From assembly GCA_016713565.1 (NCBI GenBank), contig JADJOX010000006.1, forward strand, positions 117,805 through 181,804: a DNA stretch of 64,000 nt, written 5' to 3'. This stretch comes from Ignavibacteriota bacterium. GTDB lineage: Bacteria > Bacteroidota > Ignavibacteria > Ignavibacteriales > Melioribacteraceae. Positions 27,897-38,268 of the stretch are shown here, piece by piece; the first letter of the stretch is position 1, and every line of letters starts with the position of its first letter. The position numbers and the translations under genes are program-made. Under the pieces are notes generated by a model that was not told the origin of the DNA, ran no database searches, and saw only the letters and a list, made by a program, of their open reading frames with translations.

Positions 27897-28957
27897 TGTT
27901 ATTCTTTTTACTATTTTTATTTTTCATTTATATTGTAATATTTTTTGATTTCAAATCTTCTGTACAAATAAAAAATAATTTCAATGAATTAAAGATCAGC
28001 GTTGTAATTGCCGCGAAAAATGAAGAAAAAAATATTTGCCAAATAATTAAAAGCCTATCAAATCAAAATTATGGTAAAAATAATTTTGAGGTTATAATTA
28101 TTGACGACAATTCCGATGACGACACTCTTAAAATAGCTCAAAGCGAAATATCCGAAAGAAACAATTTTTCAATTTATAAAGCGAAAAATAAAATATTTGA
28201 AGGAAAACGCGGAGCCATTCAATTCGGAATTGATCGCTCAGTATTTCCATACATTTTGATAACAGACGCTGATTGCAAACCTTTAGATAATTGGCTAAAA
28301 TCTTTTTCAAATAAGTTCAATGAAGGGTATGATTTTGTTTTCGGTAAAGCGCCATATTATCAAACAAATACAATGGCAAATAAAATTTCTTGTTTTGATA
28401 ATTTGTGGACGCATATTCTGACGTTTTCATTTGCGCATTCCGGATTTCCCTATTCTGCGGCATCGAGAAGTTTTGGGTTTAAGAAAGATTCGTTTTTCAA
28501 TATTTCGGGATTTGAAAATCAAACAAAAACATTAAGCGGCGATGACGATTTGCTTTTACAAAAAGCAATTAAAAATAAAATGAAGATTGGAATTGTAACA
28601 GATAATGGCGCAATTGTTTATTCCGATTCAAAACAAAATATCACTGATTATATTTTACAAAAATCCCGTCATACTTCAACTTCAATTTACTATTCTTCCA
28701 AAACAAAATATTTGCTTGGCACATGGCATTTTTTGAATTTATTATTTTTGTCGCTTCCATTCTTTTATTTTTACAACTCAAATTTTATATATCCATTTTT
28801 AATTAAAATTGTTACAGATATTTTTATTATTATTTCATTTTCGAAGGATTTTTCATATAAATTCAGTGTTTTCGAAATAATCTATCTTCAAATTATTTAT
28901 GAAATATTATTAGTTATTAATTTTGTTTTTAGTTTTACCAGAAGAAATAAATGGTAA
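27896..28957 (+). CDS. membrane glycosyltransferase, family 2
   Basis: 353 residues. An N-terminal membrane helix precedes a GT-A fold with VVIAAKNEEKNI, VIIIDDNSDDDT, the metal-binding ITDADC and an acceptor-site SGDDDLLL. Two or three C-terminal membrane helices follow. The pattern is that of processive-type GT2 enzymes for cell-envelope glycans or glycolipids. The substrate is unknown. ATG at 27896 overlaps the helicase stop (TAATG) and is preferred over an upstream in-frame start. Confidence 0.85.
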   Translation: MLFFLLFLFFIYIVIFFDFKSSVQIKNNFNELKISVVIAAKNEEKNICQIIKSLSNQNYGKNNFEVIIIDDNSDDDTLKIAQSEISERNNFSIYKAKNKIFEGKRGAIQFGIDRSVFPYILITDADCKPLDNWLKSFSNKFNEGYDFVFGKAPYYQTNTMANKISCFDNLWTHILTFSFAHSGFPYSAASRSFGFKKDSFFNISGFENQTKTLSGDDDLLLQKAIKNKMKIGIVTDNGAIVYSDSKQNITDYILQKSRHTSTSIYYSSKTKYLLGTWHFLNLLFLSLPFFYFYNSNFIYPFLIKIVTDIFIIISFSKDFSYKFSVFEIIYLQIIYEILLVINFVFSFTRRNKW

Positions 28958-29016
28958 AAGTAAACTTTGTTTTAATATTCTTTAAAACTATTTTTAACAA
29001 TTAATTTAAGTGAATT

Positions 29017-29415
29017 ATGAACTACATAGAATTAATTCAATTAGCAAATGAAGCAAAATTAAAAGCTTATGCACCTTATTCTCATTTTAGAGTTGGAGCC
29101 GCGCTGCTAAGTGAAAGCGGCGAAATTTATACCGGCGTTAATGTTGAAAATGCTTCTTACGGATTAACAAATTGCGCAGAACGAACCGCAGTATTCAAAG
29201 CCGTTTCTGAAGGTGAAACTAAATTTAAAACAATTGCCATAACAAGCGATTCCGATGATTTCATTTCACCTTGCGGAGCATGTCGTCAAGTTCTGATAGA
29301 AATATGCGGAAAAAATTTGGAAGTCATTTTGACCAACAAAAATAATGAGATTAGGATTCTAACTATGGAAGAACTTTTACCATTTTCATTCAATAAGGAA
29401 TCATTAACAAAATGA
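29017..29415 (+). CDS. cdd: cytidine deaminase
   Basis: 132 residues, homotetrameric type. Zinc and catalytic residues are CAERTAVF (Cys and the following Glu) and PCGACRQVL (two Cys). It converts cytidine and deoxycytidine to uridine forms. It is first in a nucleoside salvage operon cdd-tdk-nupC-pnp; its stop overlaps the tdk start by 4 bases (ATGA). Confidence 0.95.
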   Translation: MNYIELIQLANEAKLKAYAPYSHFRVGAALLSESGEIYTGVNVENASYGLTNCAERTAVFKAVSEGETKFKTIAITSDSDDFISPCGACRQVLIEICGKNLEVILTNKNNEIRILTMEELLPFSFNKESLTK

Positions 29416-29990
29416 TGGAATTTACACCTCACTCATCACCGGTTAATACTGGCTGGATTGAAGTTATCGCCGGATGCATGTTCAGCGGAAAAACAGAAGA
29501 ATTAATAAGAAGATTAAGAAGAGCAAAAATTGCAAAGTTAAATGTAATTGTGTTCAAACCAAAAATCGATGATCGATATTCTAAAGATGAAATAGTTTCG
29601 CACAGCGAACAATCTCTTGCTTCCAAAGTTGTAGAAACACCTAATGAAATATTGGAATTTTCAAAAGAAGCACATGTTGTCGGAATTGATGAAGCACAAT
29701 TTTTTTCTGATGATCTTGTAAATGTATGCAATAAATTGGCAAATGAAGGAAAAAGAGTTATTGTCGCCGGTCTTGATCAAGATTACAGAGGCATTCCTTT
29801 TGAACCAATTCCACAGCTGCTTGCTCATGCTGAATATATTACAAAAACTTTAGCAATTTGTGTTAAATGCGGTAATCCCGCCGACAAAACACAAAGAACC
29901 ATAAAAACAAAAGAAAGAGTTGTTGTAGGAGCTTCTGACAGTTATGAAGCCCGCTGCAGAAAATGTCATTATATACCAACCGAGGAATAA
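29412..29990 (+). CDS. tdk: thymidine kinase, type II
   Basis: 192 residues. P-loop GCMFSGKTEELIRRL, lid and substrate region GIDEAQFFSDD, and a C-terminal zinc site (CVKCGNPA ... CRKCH). It phosphorylates thymidine or deoxyuridine with ATP. It is translationally coupled to cdd and followed after 2 bases by the nucleoside transporter. Confidence 0.95.
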   Translation: MMEFTPHSSPVNTGWIEVIAGCMFSGKTEELIRRLRRAKIAKLNVIVFKPKIDDRYSKDEIVSHSEQSLASKVVETPNEILEFSKEAHVVGIDEAQFFSDDLVNVCNKLANEGKRVIVAGLDQDYRGIPFEPIPQLLAHAEYITKTLAICVKCGNPADKTQRTIKTKERVVVGASDSYEARCRKCHYIPTEE

Positions 29991-29992
29991 TT

Positions 29993-31345
29993 ATGGATAT
30001 TATTTCTGTTTTAAGAGGGCTGCTCGGAATCATTGTAATTCTTTTAATTGCTTTTTTATTTTCAAACAATAAGAAAAAAATCAATTGGAGACTAGTAGCG
30101 TCCGGTTTAATTATGCAAATTGTTTTTGCCATTTTTATAATTAAAGGAAGTTATTTAGGAACAATTTTCGCTCCATTAGGATGGCCTAAATTACTCTTTA
30201 AATGGATAAGCAGCTTTTTTGTACTTATCCTTAATTTCACAACAGACGGAGCGACATTTGTTTTCGGCAATTTGGCAAAATCTCCCGGCTCTGAAGGCTC
30301 ACTTGGTTTCTTCTTTGCGTTTCAAGTGCTGCCGACCATTATATTCTTTGCAACACTTATGGGCGTTCTTTATCATCTTGGAATAATGCAAAAAGTAGTT
30401 CAAATTATGGCTGTTATTATGTCAAAATTAATGGGTACAAGCGGAGCCGAATCACTTTCTGTTTCTGCGAATATTTTTGTGGGACAAACTGAAGCGCCAT
30501 TAATGATTAAGCCATATTTAAAAGGTTTAACAAAAAGTGAACTTCTTACAATAATGACAGGCGGAATGGCTACTATTGCGGGCGGAGTAATGGCGGCGTA
30601 TATTCAAATGCTGAGTCAATCTTATGGTGAAGCAATGGGTCTTGAAATTACACAGGCTCAATTATTATTCGCGTCACATTTATTGGGTGCAAGTATTATG
30701 GCGGCGCCGGCATCGCTTTTAATTTCAAAAATAATATTTCCGGAAACTGAAGAACCCGAAACTAAAGGTACAGTAAAAGTTTCTGTTGAAAAAACCGCTT
30801 CAAATACAATTGAAGCAGCAGCATTGGGTGCTTCCGACGGACTTCAATTAGCATTAAACGTTGCGGGAATGTTATTGGCTTTTATAGCATTGATCGCGTT
30901 GACAAATTATTTCCTAGAATTCATCGGCGGAATAACAGGGCTCAATTCAATTTTAATGGAAACGTATAATAAACCTTTAAATCTTCAATTGATTTTCGGA
31001 ATTGTTCTACAATATTTGGCATTGGCAATCGGTGTTCCGAGCGAAAGCGCTTTGCAGTTTGGAAGTTTGATTGGTTCAAAAGTAGTTCTTAACGAATTTG
31101 TTGCTTACTTTGACTTAACCAACTTAATTAAAATGAAAGAAATGGTTAATGAGAAAGCAATTATTATGGCGACTTACGCGCTTTGCGGTTTTGCCAATTT
31201 CAGTTCTATTGCAATTCAAATTGGCGGCATTTCGCCTATTGCTCCTAATCAAAGAACAGCTTTGGCAAGTCTTGGATTAAAAGCAGTTTTAGCAGGTTCC
31301 CTTTCAACATTAATGACGGCAACTTTAGCGGGAATTTTATTTTAA
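29993..31345 (+). CDS. nupC: concentrative nucleoside transporter (CNT/NupC family)
   Basis: 450 residues with about ten membrane segments and the CNT signatures GQTEAPLMIKPYL and PSESALQFGSLIG, ending with ALCGFANFSSIAIQIGG. It imports nucleosides with H+ or Na+. The start is ATG at 29993 with GAGGAA upstream; an earlier in-frame start inside tdk is not supported. pnp begins on its stop codon (TAATG). Confidence 0.93.
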   Translation: MDIISVLRGLLGIIVILLIAFLFSNNKKKINWRLVASGLIMQIVFAIFIIKGSYLGTIFAPLGWPKLLFKWISSFFVLILNFTTDGATFVFGNLAKSPGSEGSLGFFFAFQVLPTIIFFATLMGVLYHLGIMQKVVQIMAVIMSKLMGTSGAESLSVSANIFVGQTEAPLMIKPYLKGLTKSELLTIMTGGMATIAGGVMAAYIQMLSQSYGEAMGLEITQAQLLFASHLLGASIMAAPASLLISKIIFPETEEPETKGTVKVSVEKTASNTIEAAALGASDGLQLALNVAGMLLAFIALIALTNYFLEFIGGITGLNSILMETYNKPLNLQLIFGIVLQYLALAIGVPSESALQFGSLIGSKVVLNEFVAYFDLTNLIKMKEMVNEKAIIMATYALCGFANFSSIAIQIGGISPIAPNQRTALASLGLKAVLAGSLSTLMTATLAGILF

Positions 31346-32166
31346 TGATCGATCTTGCATTCAAATATAAAAATCTTATTAACTATTTAAATTCTGAAAT
31401 TCCGTTTAAACCTGAAGTAACATTAATTCTTGGAAGCGGACTCGGTGATTTTGCGAATAAAATTGAAATAATTAAATCAATTCCAACAAATATAATTCCG
31501 GATTATCCCCTTTCAACGGTTGAAGGTCACAAAGGATACTTACACTTTGCTGAATTATACGGTAAAAAGGTTTTGATCTTTCAAGGCAGAATACATTTTT
31601 ATGAAGGCTATACAATTGATAAATGTATTATTCCTTCTTTCATATCGTGCAGTCTTGTAGTCAAAAAACTATTGGCGACAAATGCCGCGGGCGGAATAAA
31701 TTCCAATTTCGTTCCAGGTGATTTAATGCTTTGTTCCGGTTTTATTTCCAATAACATTCTAAAAGAAATTTCGGATGTTCTTAGCATTCCATCAATTGAG
31801 CAAAAAAATAACCTGTATAATTTACCTTCAAAATCTTTTAACGAAATTATTAAGAAATCTTCTCTCGAGGAAAATATATTTTTAAAAGAAGGCACTTACT
31901 GGTATAATAAAGGTCCTACTTATGAAACTCCTGCTGAGATAATTATGCAGAGGAAACTAGGCGCGGATGCCGTTGGAATGTCTACTGTTCATGAAGCGAT
32001 TTTTGCCGCTTATTATGGAATTGAAGTTTCCTCAATATCTTTAATTACTAATTACGCTGCGGGAATTTCACCTCAAAAACTTTCTCATAAAGAAGTAATG
32101 GAAACTGCTGATCTAGCAAAGGAAAAATTTGAAAAATTGGTTAAAAGAATTATTTATAATATTTAA
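31345..32166 (+). CDS. pnp: purine nucleoside phosphorylase
   Basis: 273 residues of the trimeric PNP family. Phosphate site LGSGLGDFANKIE, EGHKGYLHFAEL, LATNAAGGIN, and GMSTVHEA with SLITNYAAGIS (base-binding Asn). It splits (deoxy)guanosine and inosine to base and ribose-1-phosphate. It is the last clear enzyme of the salvage operon. Confidence 0.94.
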   Translation: MIDLAFKYKNLINYLNSEIPFKPEVTLILGSGLGDFANKIEIIKSIPTNIIPDYPLSTVEGHKGYLHFAELYGKKVLIFQGRIHFYEGYTIDKCIIPSFISCSLVVKKLLATNAAGGINSNFVPGDLMLCSGFISNNILKEISDVLSIPSIEQKNNLYNLPSKSFNEIIKKSSLEENIFLKEGTYWYNKGPTYETPAEIIMQRKLGADAVGMSTVHEAIFAAYYGIEVSSISLITNYAAGISPQKLSHKEVMETADLAKEKFEKLVKRIIYNI

Positions 32167-32179
32167 TTAGTTTGTAACC

Positions 32180-32707
32180 TTGAAAAAAACGATTTCCATA
32201 CTTTTGATATTTATTCTGCTTTTACCTTTTTGGTTATCGTTTACGTTGTATCAATTAGAAAGGATTATGATACAAAAAAATGTAAAAAAAATGCTGATAA
32301 CAAAACTAGATGAAGAAGATTTTACATTATTAAAATTTAGTAAGGATGAAATTTCTACGAAATTGGAATGGGAACACTCAAAAGAATTTGAATTTAACCA
32401 AAAGATGTATGATGTTGTGGAAACTCGAATTTCGGAAGATTCAGTTTATTATTTGTGCTGGATGGATGAAGAAGAAACTGAACTAAATAAAAGATTATTT
32501 ACATTATTGTTAAATTCACTTGAAGAAAATAATAAATCTAGCAAATCATTTAATCAGCTTGTAGCAAGCGCTTCAAATTATTATCTTATTCAGCAAATCT
32601 TTTATTTTAATATCAAATCAAAACGTTTAGAAAAATATTTCCATTCTTTGATAAATCCATATGAAAGTTTAAATATTTCTCCAAACTATCCTCCTCCTAA
32701 AGTTTAA
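32180..32707 (+). CDS. hypothetical membrane-anchored protein
   Basis: 175 residues, TTG start 13 bases after pnp. A signal-anchor (ISILLIFILLLPFWLSFTLY) is followed by a basic helix and an acidic soluble part without recognised domains. It probably belongs to the same transcript as the nucleoside genes. A similar small anchored protein is common as a rider gene; no function can be given. Confidence 0.65.
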   Translation: MKKTISILLIFILLLPFWLSFTLYQLERIMIQKNVKKMLITKLDEEDFTLLKFSKDEISTKLEWEHSKEFEFNQKMYDVVETRISEDSVYYLCWMDEEETELNKRLFTLLLNSLEENNKSSKSFNQLVASASNYYLIQQIFYFNIKSKRLEKYFHSLINPYESLNISPNYPPPKV

Positions 32708-32761
32708 TATTCCGCATTATTTATCTATAGCAAATATTAACAATTCATGAAAGGATAAGGA

Positions 32762-35167
32762 ATGAAAGCATTTTTTCTATTCTCTTTTCTATTTGTGATT
32801 TCATGTGTATTAAACGCACAAGTAATTACTGTGATGGATGGAGAAACTTCTGAAGCTTTGTCTTCAGTTATAATAAAAACAAAAAACGGCAGTTCATATA
32901 TTACGACAAATAATAATGGAAATGCCGAAATAAGTAATCTTAAGAATTCGGAAGGAATTATTTTCTCACACATAGGTTATGAAACTCTTCGCAAATCATA
33001 TAATGAAATTGAAGGACAAAATTATATAATTAAGCTAATCCCGACTAAAATTTCATTAGACCAAGTTGTTGTTTCCGCGACCAGATGGAATCAACCAATG
33101 AATGAAGTTCCTTCAAAGATAATTAATATTTCCGCGATGGATATAGAATTTCAAAATACACAAACAACAGCGGATTTATTAAATTCTACAAATGAGGTTT
33201 TCATTCAAAAAAGTCAGCAAGGCGGCGGAAGTCCAATGATAAGAGGATTTGCAACCAACCGGCTTTTAATTTCTGTGGATGGAATTAGAATGAACACCGC
33301 CATCTTCAGAAGCGGAAATCTTCAAAATGTTATTTCATTAGATAATTTTGCGCTGCAAAATGTTGAAATAATGTTTGGTCCGGGATCAGTAATTTATGGA
33401 AGCGACGCGATTGGCGGAGTAATGAGCTTTTACACACTTCAGCCTCATTTTAGTTTGAATGATGAAATCTTTGTTAATGGAACTGCTGTAATTCGAAACT
33501 CATCCGCGAATAATGAAAACACCGGACATTTTAATTTTAACTTAGGCTGGAAAAATTTTGCGGCGCTTACAAGCGTAACATTTTCCGATTTCGGCAATGT
33601 TAAAATGGGTGAATTCGGACCTAAGGAATATTTACGTGAAGAATATGTACAAAGAATAAATGGCAATGATGCCGTTTTTACAAATAATGATCCGTTAATA
33701 CAAAGATCCGTAGAATATTCTCAAGTAAATTTGATGCAGAAATTTAGTTTTGCCTTAAATGATAATCTTAAATTTGATTACGGATTTCATTATTCAACAA
33801 CATCAAATTATTCCAGATATGACAGGCTTTTAAGATATAAAAATGGTATACCGAGAAGCGCCGAATGGTATTACGGTCCGCAAGTATGGATGATGAACAA
33901 TTTAAGCATAACCAATAATGAACCAAATGCTTTGTATAACAATTTAGTATTGCGTTTGGCGCATCAAAAATTTGAAGAAAGCAGACATGACAGAGATTTA
34001 AATAAAATTACGCGATTTGATAAATATGAAAAAGTAAACGCGCTGTCAGTCAATCTTGATATGATAAAAGATCTTTCTGATAATTCAGTTTTGATTTATG
34101 GATTGGAAGAAGTTTTTAACGACGTTCAATCTACAGGAGAGGATTTCGATATTTCTCAAAAAAAATCTATCAAAGGTGCTTCAAGATATCCTCAAGCAAA
34201 ATGGAATTCTATTGCCGCATATTTGAATTATAAAAATAATTTTACTGGTAAATTAATTTTTGAAACTGGAATTAGATACAGCTATTTCAAATTGAACGCG
34301 GATTTTGACACAACATTTTACCCATTCCCCTTCACTACTGCTGATTTAAATGAAGGAGCTTTTTCTGGAAGTATTGGATTAGTTTATAATCCGGATCAAT
34401 CAACATCTTTTAATATTAATCTTTCATCCGGTTTCCGTTCTCCAAATGTTGATGATCTGGGTAAAGTGTTTGATTCTGAACCTGGATCAGTTATTGTCCC
34501 GAATCCAAATCTGAAAGCAGAATTCGCCTATAATTTAGATGCGGGAATTTCAAAAGTAATTAATAATTTCTGTAAAATTGATTTTACAGCTTATTATACT
34601 TATTTAGATAATGCAATAGTTAGAAGAGATTTCACGCTTAACGGATTGGACAGCATACTTTATTCAGGTGAAATGAGTAAAGTTCAAGCAATTCAAAATG
34701 CGGCAAACGCAAATATTTGGGGAATTCAAGCGGGAGTTGAGTTCAAAATTCCACACGGTTTCGGATCTTCAATTTTCGCGAATTATCAAAAAGGTGAAGA
34801 AGTTTTAGATGACGGAAGTAAAAGTCCTTTGCGGCATGCCGCACCACTTAACGGTGCAGTGCATTTAACTTATTTATCAAAAGATATTAAACTGGATTTC
34901 TTTACTATTGCCAATGGTGAAATATCTTATAAAAATATGCCGGAGGAAGAAAAAACTAAAAATTATATTTATGCCATTGATAAAGACGGCAATCCGTTTT
35001 CGCCAAGTTGGTATACTTTAAATTTTAAAATTGATTATAAAGTATTAAAAAACATTTCTGTCGGCGGCGGTATTGAAAATATTACCGATCAAAGATACAG
35101 ACCTTACAGTTCGGGATTGGTTTCGCCGGGCAGAAATTTTATCTGGTCTTTTAGATATAAAATATAA
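32762..35167 (+). CDS. TonB-dependent outer membrane receptor
   Basis: 801 residues. A signal peptide (MKAFFLFSFLFVISCVLNAQ) is followed by a carboxypeptidase-regulatory-like beta domain (about 20-95). The plug has IRGFATNRLLISVDGIRMN and GPGSVIYGSDAIGGVM, and a 22-strand barrel ends in FIWSFRYKI with an aromatic/basic terminus. Plug wording resembles the haem/haemoglobin receptor group, but the ligand is uncertain. It is monocistronic, ended by a strong hairpin. Confidence 0.92.
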   Translation: MKAFFLFSFLFVISCVLNAQVITVMDGETSEALSSVIIKTKNGSSYITTNNNGNAEISNLKNSEGIIFSHIGYETLRKSYNEIEGQNYIIKLIPTKISLDQVVVSATRWNQPMNEVPSKIINISAMDIEFQNTQTTADLLNSTNEVFIQKSQQGGGSPMIRGFATNRLLISVDGIRMNTAIFRSGNLQNVISLDNFALQNVEIMFGPGSVIYGSDAIGGVMSFYTLQPHFSLNDEIFVNGTAVIRNSSANNENTGHFNFNLGWKNFAALTSVTFSDFGNVKMGEFGPKEYLREEYVQRINGNDAVFTNNDPLIQRSVEYSQVNLMQKFSFALNDNLKFDYGFHYSTTSNYSRYDRLLRYKNGIPRSAEWYYGPQVWMMNNLSITNNEPNALYNNLVLRLAHQKFEESRHDRDLNKITRFDKYEKVNALSVNLDMIKDLSDNSVLIYGLEEVFNDVQSTGEDFDISQKKSIKGASRYPQAKWNSIAAYLNYKNNFTGKLIFETGIRYSYFKLNADFDTTFYPFPFTTADLNEGAFSGSIGLVYNPDQSTSFNINLSSGFRSPNVDDLGKVFDSEPGSVIVPNPNLKAEFAYNLDAGISKVINNFCKIDFTAYYTYLDNAIVRRDFTLNGLDSILYSGEMSKVQAIQNAANANIWGIQAGVEFKIPHGFGSSIFANYQKGEEVLDDGSKSPLRHAAPLNGAVHLTYLSKDIKLDFFTIANGEISYKNMPEEEKTKNYIYAIDKDGNPFSPSWYTLNFKIDYKVLKNISVGGGIENITDQRYRPYSSGLVSPGRNFIWSFRYKI

Positions 35168-35175
35168 TAATTTTG

Positions 35176-35201
35176 TTGAGATAGAGTAAAATCTATCTCA
35201 A
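35176..35201 (+). terminator. 9-bp hairpin after TonB receptor
   Basis: TTGAGATAG and CTATCTCAA form a perfect 9-bp stem with an 8-base loop, 9 bases after the receptor's stop codon, followed by TTATTAAAATTTATTT. It is a likely transcription end. Confidence 0.65.
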
Positions 35202-35269
35202 TTATTAAAATTTATTTACATAACTATCTTACTTTATTTAAATTGCGATAAAAGTAATTATTATTAAAT

Positions 35270-37222
35270 ATGTCTCTACTCACAGATGTTATCGTACTAT
35301 TGTCACTCGCAATTTTTATTATACTAATTGCTACAAAATTAAAAATTCCGGTATTGATTGGATTTTTGATTACCGGAATTTTAATTGGCCCTTCGGCTTT
35401 AAGTCTTGTCAGCAATATTTCGGCGATAGAAATTTTAGCCGAAATCGGAATAATTCTATTAATGTTTACTATCGGCTTGGAATTTTCTTTAGATAAAATA
35501 AATCAAGTTAAAAAAGATTTTTTTATTTTCGGGGGTTTGCAGGTAATTGTAACGCTTTTTGTGTTGGGAATAATAAGTTACTTTTTTGGATTGGCAATTT
35601 CACAATCGTTGTTTATCGGATTTACTTTATCGCTAAGCAGTACGGCAATAATATTAAAAAATCTAAAAGATACCGATAAGTTAAATACACCTTCAGGATT
35701 AAAGATAATTAGTATTTTGTTATTTCAAGACGCAGTGTTAATTCCGTTTTTAATTTTTATGCCTATCTTAACTACATCCACGGGATTTTCATTAAATCTT
35801 TTTTACGATGTTATTATTTCTGTTATAAGTTTAACCGCATTGCTATTATTAAGTAAATATTTTATTCCAAAACTTTTTAAAATCATTATAAATCTTAGAC
35901 TAGCAGAATTATTTATTGTAACTATTTTTGTAATTATTTTTGGTGTTTCATTAGCCGCCTACAAACTTGGCGCTTCACTTGCGATGGGTGCATTTATAGC
36001 TGGATTGTCTATCTCAGATACAGAACATGCGCATCATGTAAACACAGAATTAATACCGTCCAGAAATTTATTTAACTCAATATTTTTTATTTCAATTGGA
36101 ATGTTTATTGACCTGAAATTTCTTGCGAATAACTATTTCCCAATTTTAATTGTCGCGCTAATAATAATTTTAGTAAAAGGAATGATCATATTAGGAATTT
36201 TTAAATTTCTGAAAAATCCAATGAGCATTGGAATATTTACAGCGCTTAGTTTGGCTCATGTTGGTGAATTTTCATTCATCTTGCTTCGAATGTCAAATCA
36301 GTCGAAACTTTTTTCTGATTTTACTTATCAGCTTTTGCTGTCATCTTCAATATTAAGCATGTTTTTCATTCCGCTTTTAATTTCAATTGCCGATAATATT
36401 TCTAAAAAAAATATATTAAAAACAAAAGTCGTTGGTCATGAATCTATTGAAAAAATAAATCTGAAAAACCATACAATAATTGCCGGATTCGGAGTTAACG
36501 GGAAAAACATTTCCAACGTATTAAAGTTAATGGGAATTCCATTTATTATAATTGAATCAAATCCGAATACTGTAAGCAAATTCAAAAAATTAAATTACCC
36601 AATTTATTTCGGTGAACTTGACCGACGAGATAATTTAATTTCCATGGGAATAAACAATGCGGCATTGTTGGTTATCGCAATTTCTGATATTGAAGCTACT
36701 CAACGCTCTATTAAAATAGCGAAATCAATTAATCCGAAAATAAAATTAATTGTAAGAGCAAATTATATTACTCAAGTTGAGCAGATGTATAAACTTGGCG
36801 GTGATTTGGTTATTTCACAAGACTTGGAAACATCTCTTACTTTTATAAATCATATTTTAGATTATTATAATTTACCAAGAAACATAACAAGGCTTCAAAC
36901 GAATCTTCTAAAAAAAGAACATTATAAATTTTTCACCACAGAAAATAAAAATTACGAATGGAATATTTTCGAGACCGATATTATTCAAAAAGATAATGAG
37001 ATGTTCTTTATAAGTTCAAGTTCAAAATTAATTGATAAAGATATTTTGACGATTGAGCCAGTTAAGAATGATCTGATAAAAGTTATAGGAATAGTTAGAG
37101 ATAATAGAATTATTTCGGAAAATATTGAATTGGAAAAAGTTCGAAAATTTGACACTTTGATTTTATTGGGAACCCACAGAAATCTTGAGACGGCATTAAA
37201 TTGGTTTGAATCTAATAATTAA
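35270..37222 (+). CDS. KefB-type cation:proton antiporter with TrkA domains
   Basis: 650 residues. About twelve membrane segments of the CPA2 exchanger family include GFLITGILIGPSAL and the GASLAMGAFIAGLSISDTEHAHH region. A cytosolic RCK/TrkA-N domain follows (TIIAGFGVNGKNISNVLKLMG, a Rossmann fold), then a TrkA-C domain. It probably exchanges K+ or Na+ for H+ under nucleotide control. The ion is not decidable from sequence. Confidence 0.9.
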   Translation: MSLLTDVIVLLSLAIFIILIATKLKIPVLIGFLITGILIGPSALSLVSNISAIEILAEIGIILLMFTIGLEFSLDKINQVKKDFFIFGGLQVIVTLFVLGIISYFFGLAISQSLFIGFTLSLSSTAIILKNLKDTDKLNTPSGLKIISILLFQDAVLIPFLIFMPILTTSTGFSLNLFYDVIISVISLTALLLLSKYFIPKLFKIIINLRLAELFIVTIFVIIFGVSLAAYKLGASLAMGAFIAGLSISDTEHAHHVNTELIPSRNLFNSIFFISIGMFIDLKFLANNYFPILIVALIIILVKGMIILGIFKFLKNPMSIGIFTALSLAHVGEFSFILLRMSNQSKLFSDFTYQLLLSSSILSMFFIPLLISIADNISKKNILKTKVVGHESIEKINLKNHTIIAGFGVNGKNISNVLKLMGIPFIIIESNPNTVSKFKKLNYPIYFGELDRRDNLISMGINNAALLVIAISDIEATQRSIKIAKSINPKIKLIVRANYITQVEQMYKLGGDLVISQDLETSLTFINHILDYYNLPRNITRLQTNLLKKEHYKFFTTENKNYEWNIFETDIIQKDNEMFFISSSSKLIDKDILTIEPVKNDLIKVIGIVRDNRIISENIELEKVRKFDTLILLGTHRNLETALNWFESNN

Positions 37223-37951
37223 CTAATCCAAAATATTTGTAATTAACGAAGCCGCGGTAATTATTGCAGTTTCCGATCTTAAACGATTATCGTTCATTTT
37301 AACAAAAACAGGATTAGCGATTTTATCAATATCTGATTTTATTAAACCTGCTTCCGGTCCGAAAAATAAATTTATATTCTCACTTTTACTTAGCTTTCCT
37401 TTTAGCTCTAACAAGAAATTAGAAAAACTTAAATCTGCTTTTTGTTCAAAAATTATATTTCGATCGTTATCAATATTTTGGTTTTTCAATTCAATAAATT
37501 CAACTTTCGGGATAAATGACTGAAGACTTTGTTTCATCGCTGATATTAAAATATTTTGCCATCTGTCAATTTTTACACCGCGATTATGACTTTTATCGGC
37601 AGAAAATATTTTATAATTCTTTATTCCTAATTCGGCGCTTTTTTCTAAAGCAAATTCAAATCTATCAGCAAATTTTAATATTGGGATATAAAACGTAATG
37701 CTGGAGAATTTGTTTTGTAATGTATAATTATCAATTAGTTTCAGCAAAATTTCGTTTTTATTTATCGAAGTAATTCTGCATTTAAATACTTTTCCGTTTC
37801 CATTGGTAACATAAATCTCATCATCAACTTTATGCCGCATTACGGCAGAAATATGTTTTGCTTCTTCACCAATAATTTTTATTTGTTCATTCGAATTAAT
37901 TTGAAAAGACGAATAATAAAATTCAGTATCTGAAAAGGTCATATTAATCAT
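37223..37951 (-). CDS. rsmE: 16S rRNA m3U1498 methyltransferase
   Basis: 242 residues of the RsmE family (SPOUT fold with an N-terminal PUA-like domain). EAKHISAVMRHKVDDEI near the N-terminus, FFGPEAGLIKSDIDKI and LRSETAIITAASLI form the knotted SAM site. It methylates U1498 in the 30S decoding region. ATG at 37951 overlaps the FUN14 stop (ATGA). Confidence 0.93.
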   Translation of the reverse strand: MINMTFSDTEFYYSSFQINSNEQIKIIGEEAKHISAVMRHKVDDEIYVTNGNGKVFKCRITSINKNEILLKLIDNYTLQNKFSSITFYIPILKFADRFEFALEKSAELGIKNYKIFSADKSHNRGVKIDRWQNILISAMKQSLQSFIPKVEFIELKNQNIDNDRNIIFEQKADLSFSNFLLELKGKLSKSENINLFFGPEAGLIKSDIDKIANPVFVKMNDNRLRSETAIITAASLITNILD

Positions 37952-38256
37952 CCCTTCTTAAATCCGAAAATAAATCCAAGTACTGAGCCGACAGCAAAAG
38001 GAACGTTTCTATAAATCAAGTTTTCTATTGAACTTGTCGGAATTTCAGCGTCTTTAACATAGTTGATCGCTTTATGTCCCCACGAAATCCAATCGAATTG
38101 AAAATAACCATTGTAAACTGCGACTTGTATTAATATAAAAGCTGCGGCAATAAAAAAAACTAAAATCTTAGAGACTTTCTTTGAAATAAACCCGACAGCG
38201 ATTCCGGAAATTAAACCTATCCCGCCTGATTTTACTATAAAGCTCAATTCATTCAT
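37948..38256 (-). CDS. FUN14-family membrane protein
   Basis: 102 residues with three hydrophobic helices and the FUN14 style GGIGLISGIAVGFISKKVSK and a final GFIFGFKKG. Bacterial members are of unknown function; the eukaryotic FUNDC1 mitophagy receptors belong to the same family. It is coupled to rsmE by a 4-base overlap and follows the Omp85-like gene by 12 bases. Confidence 0.8.
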   Translation of the reverse strand: MNELSFIVKSGGIGLISGIAVGFISKKVSKILVFFIAAAFILIQVAVYNGYFQFDWISWGHKAINYVKDAEIPTSSIENLIYRNVPFAVGSVLGFIFGFKKG

Positions 38257-38268
38257 GATAAAAAATTA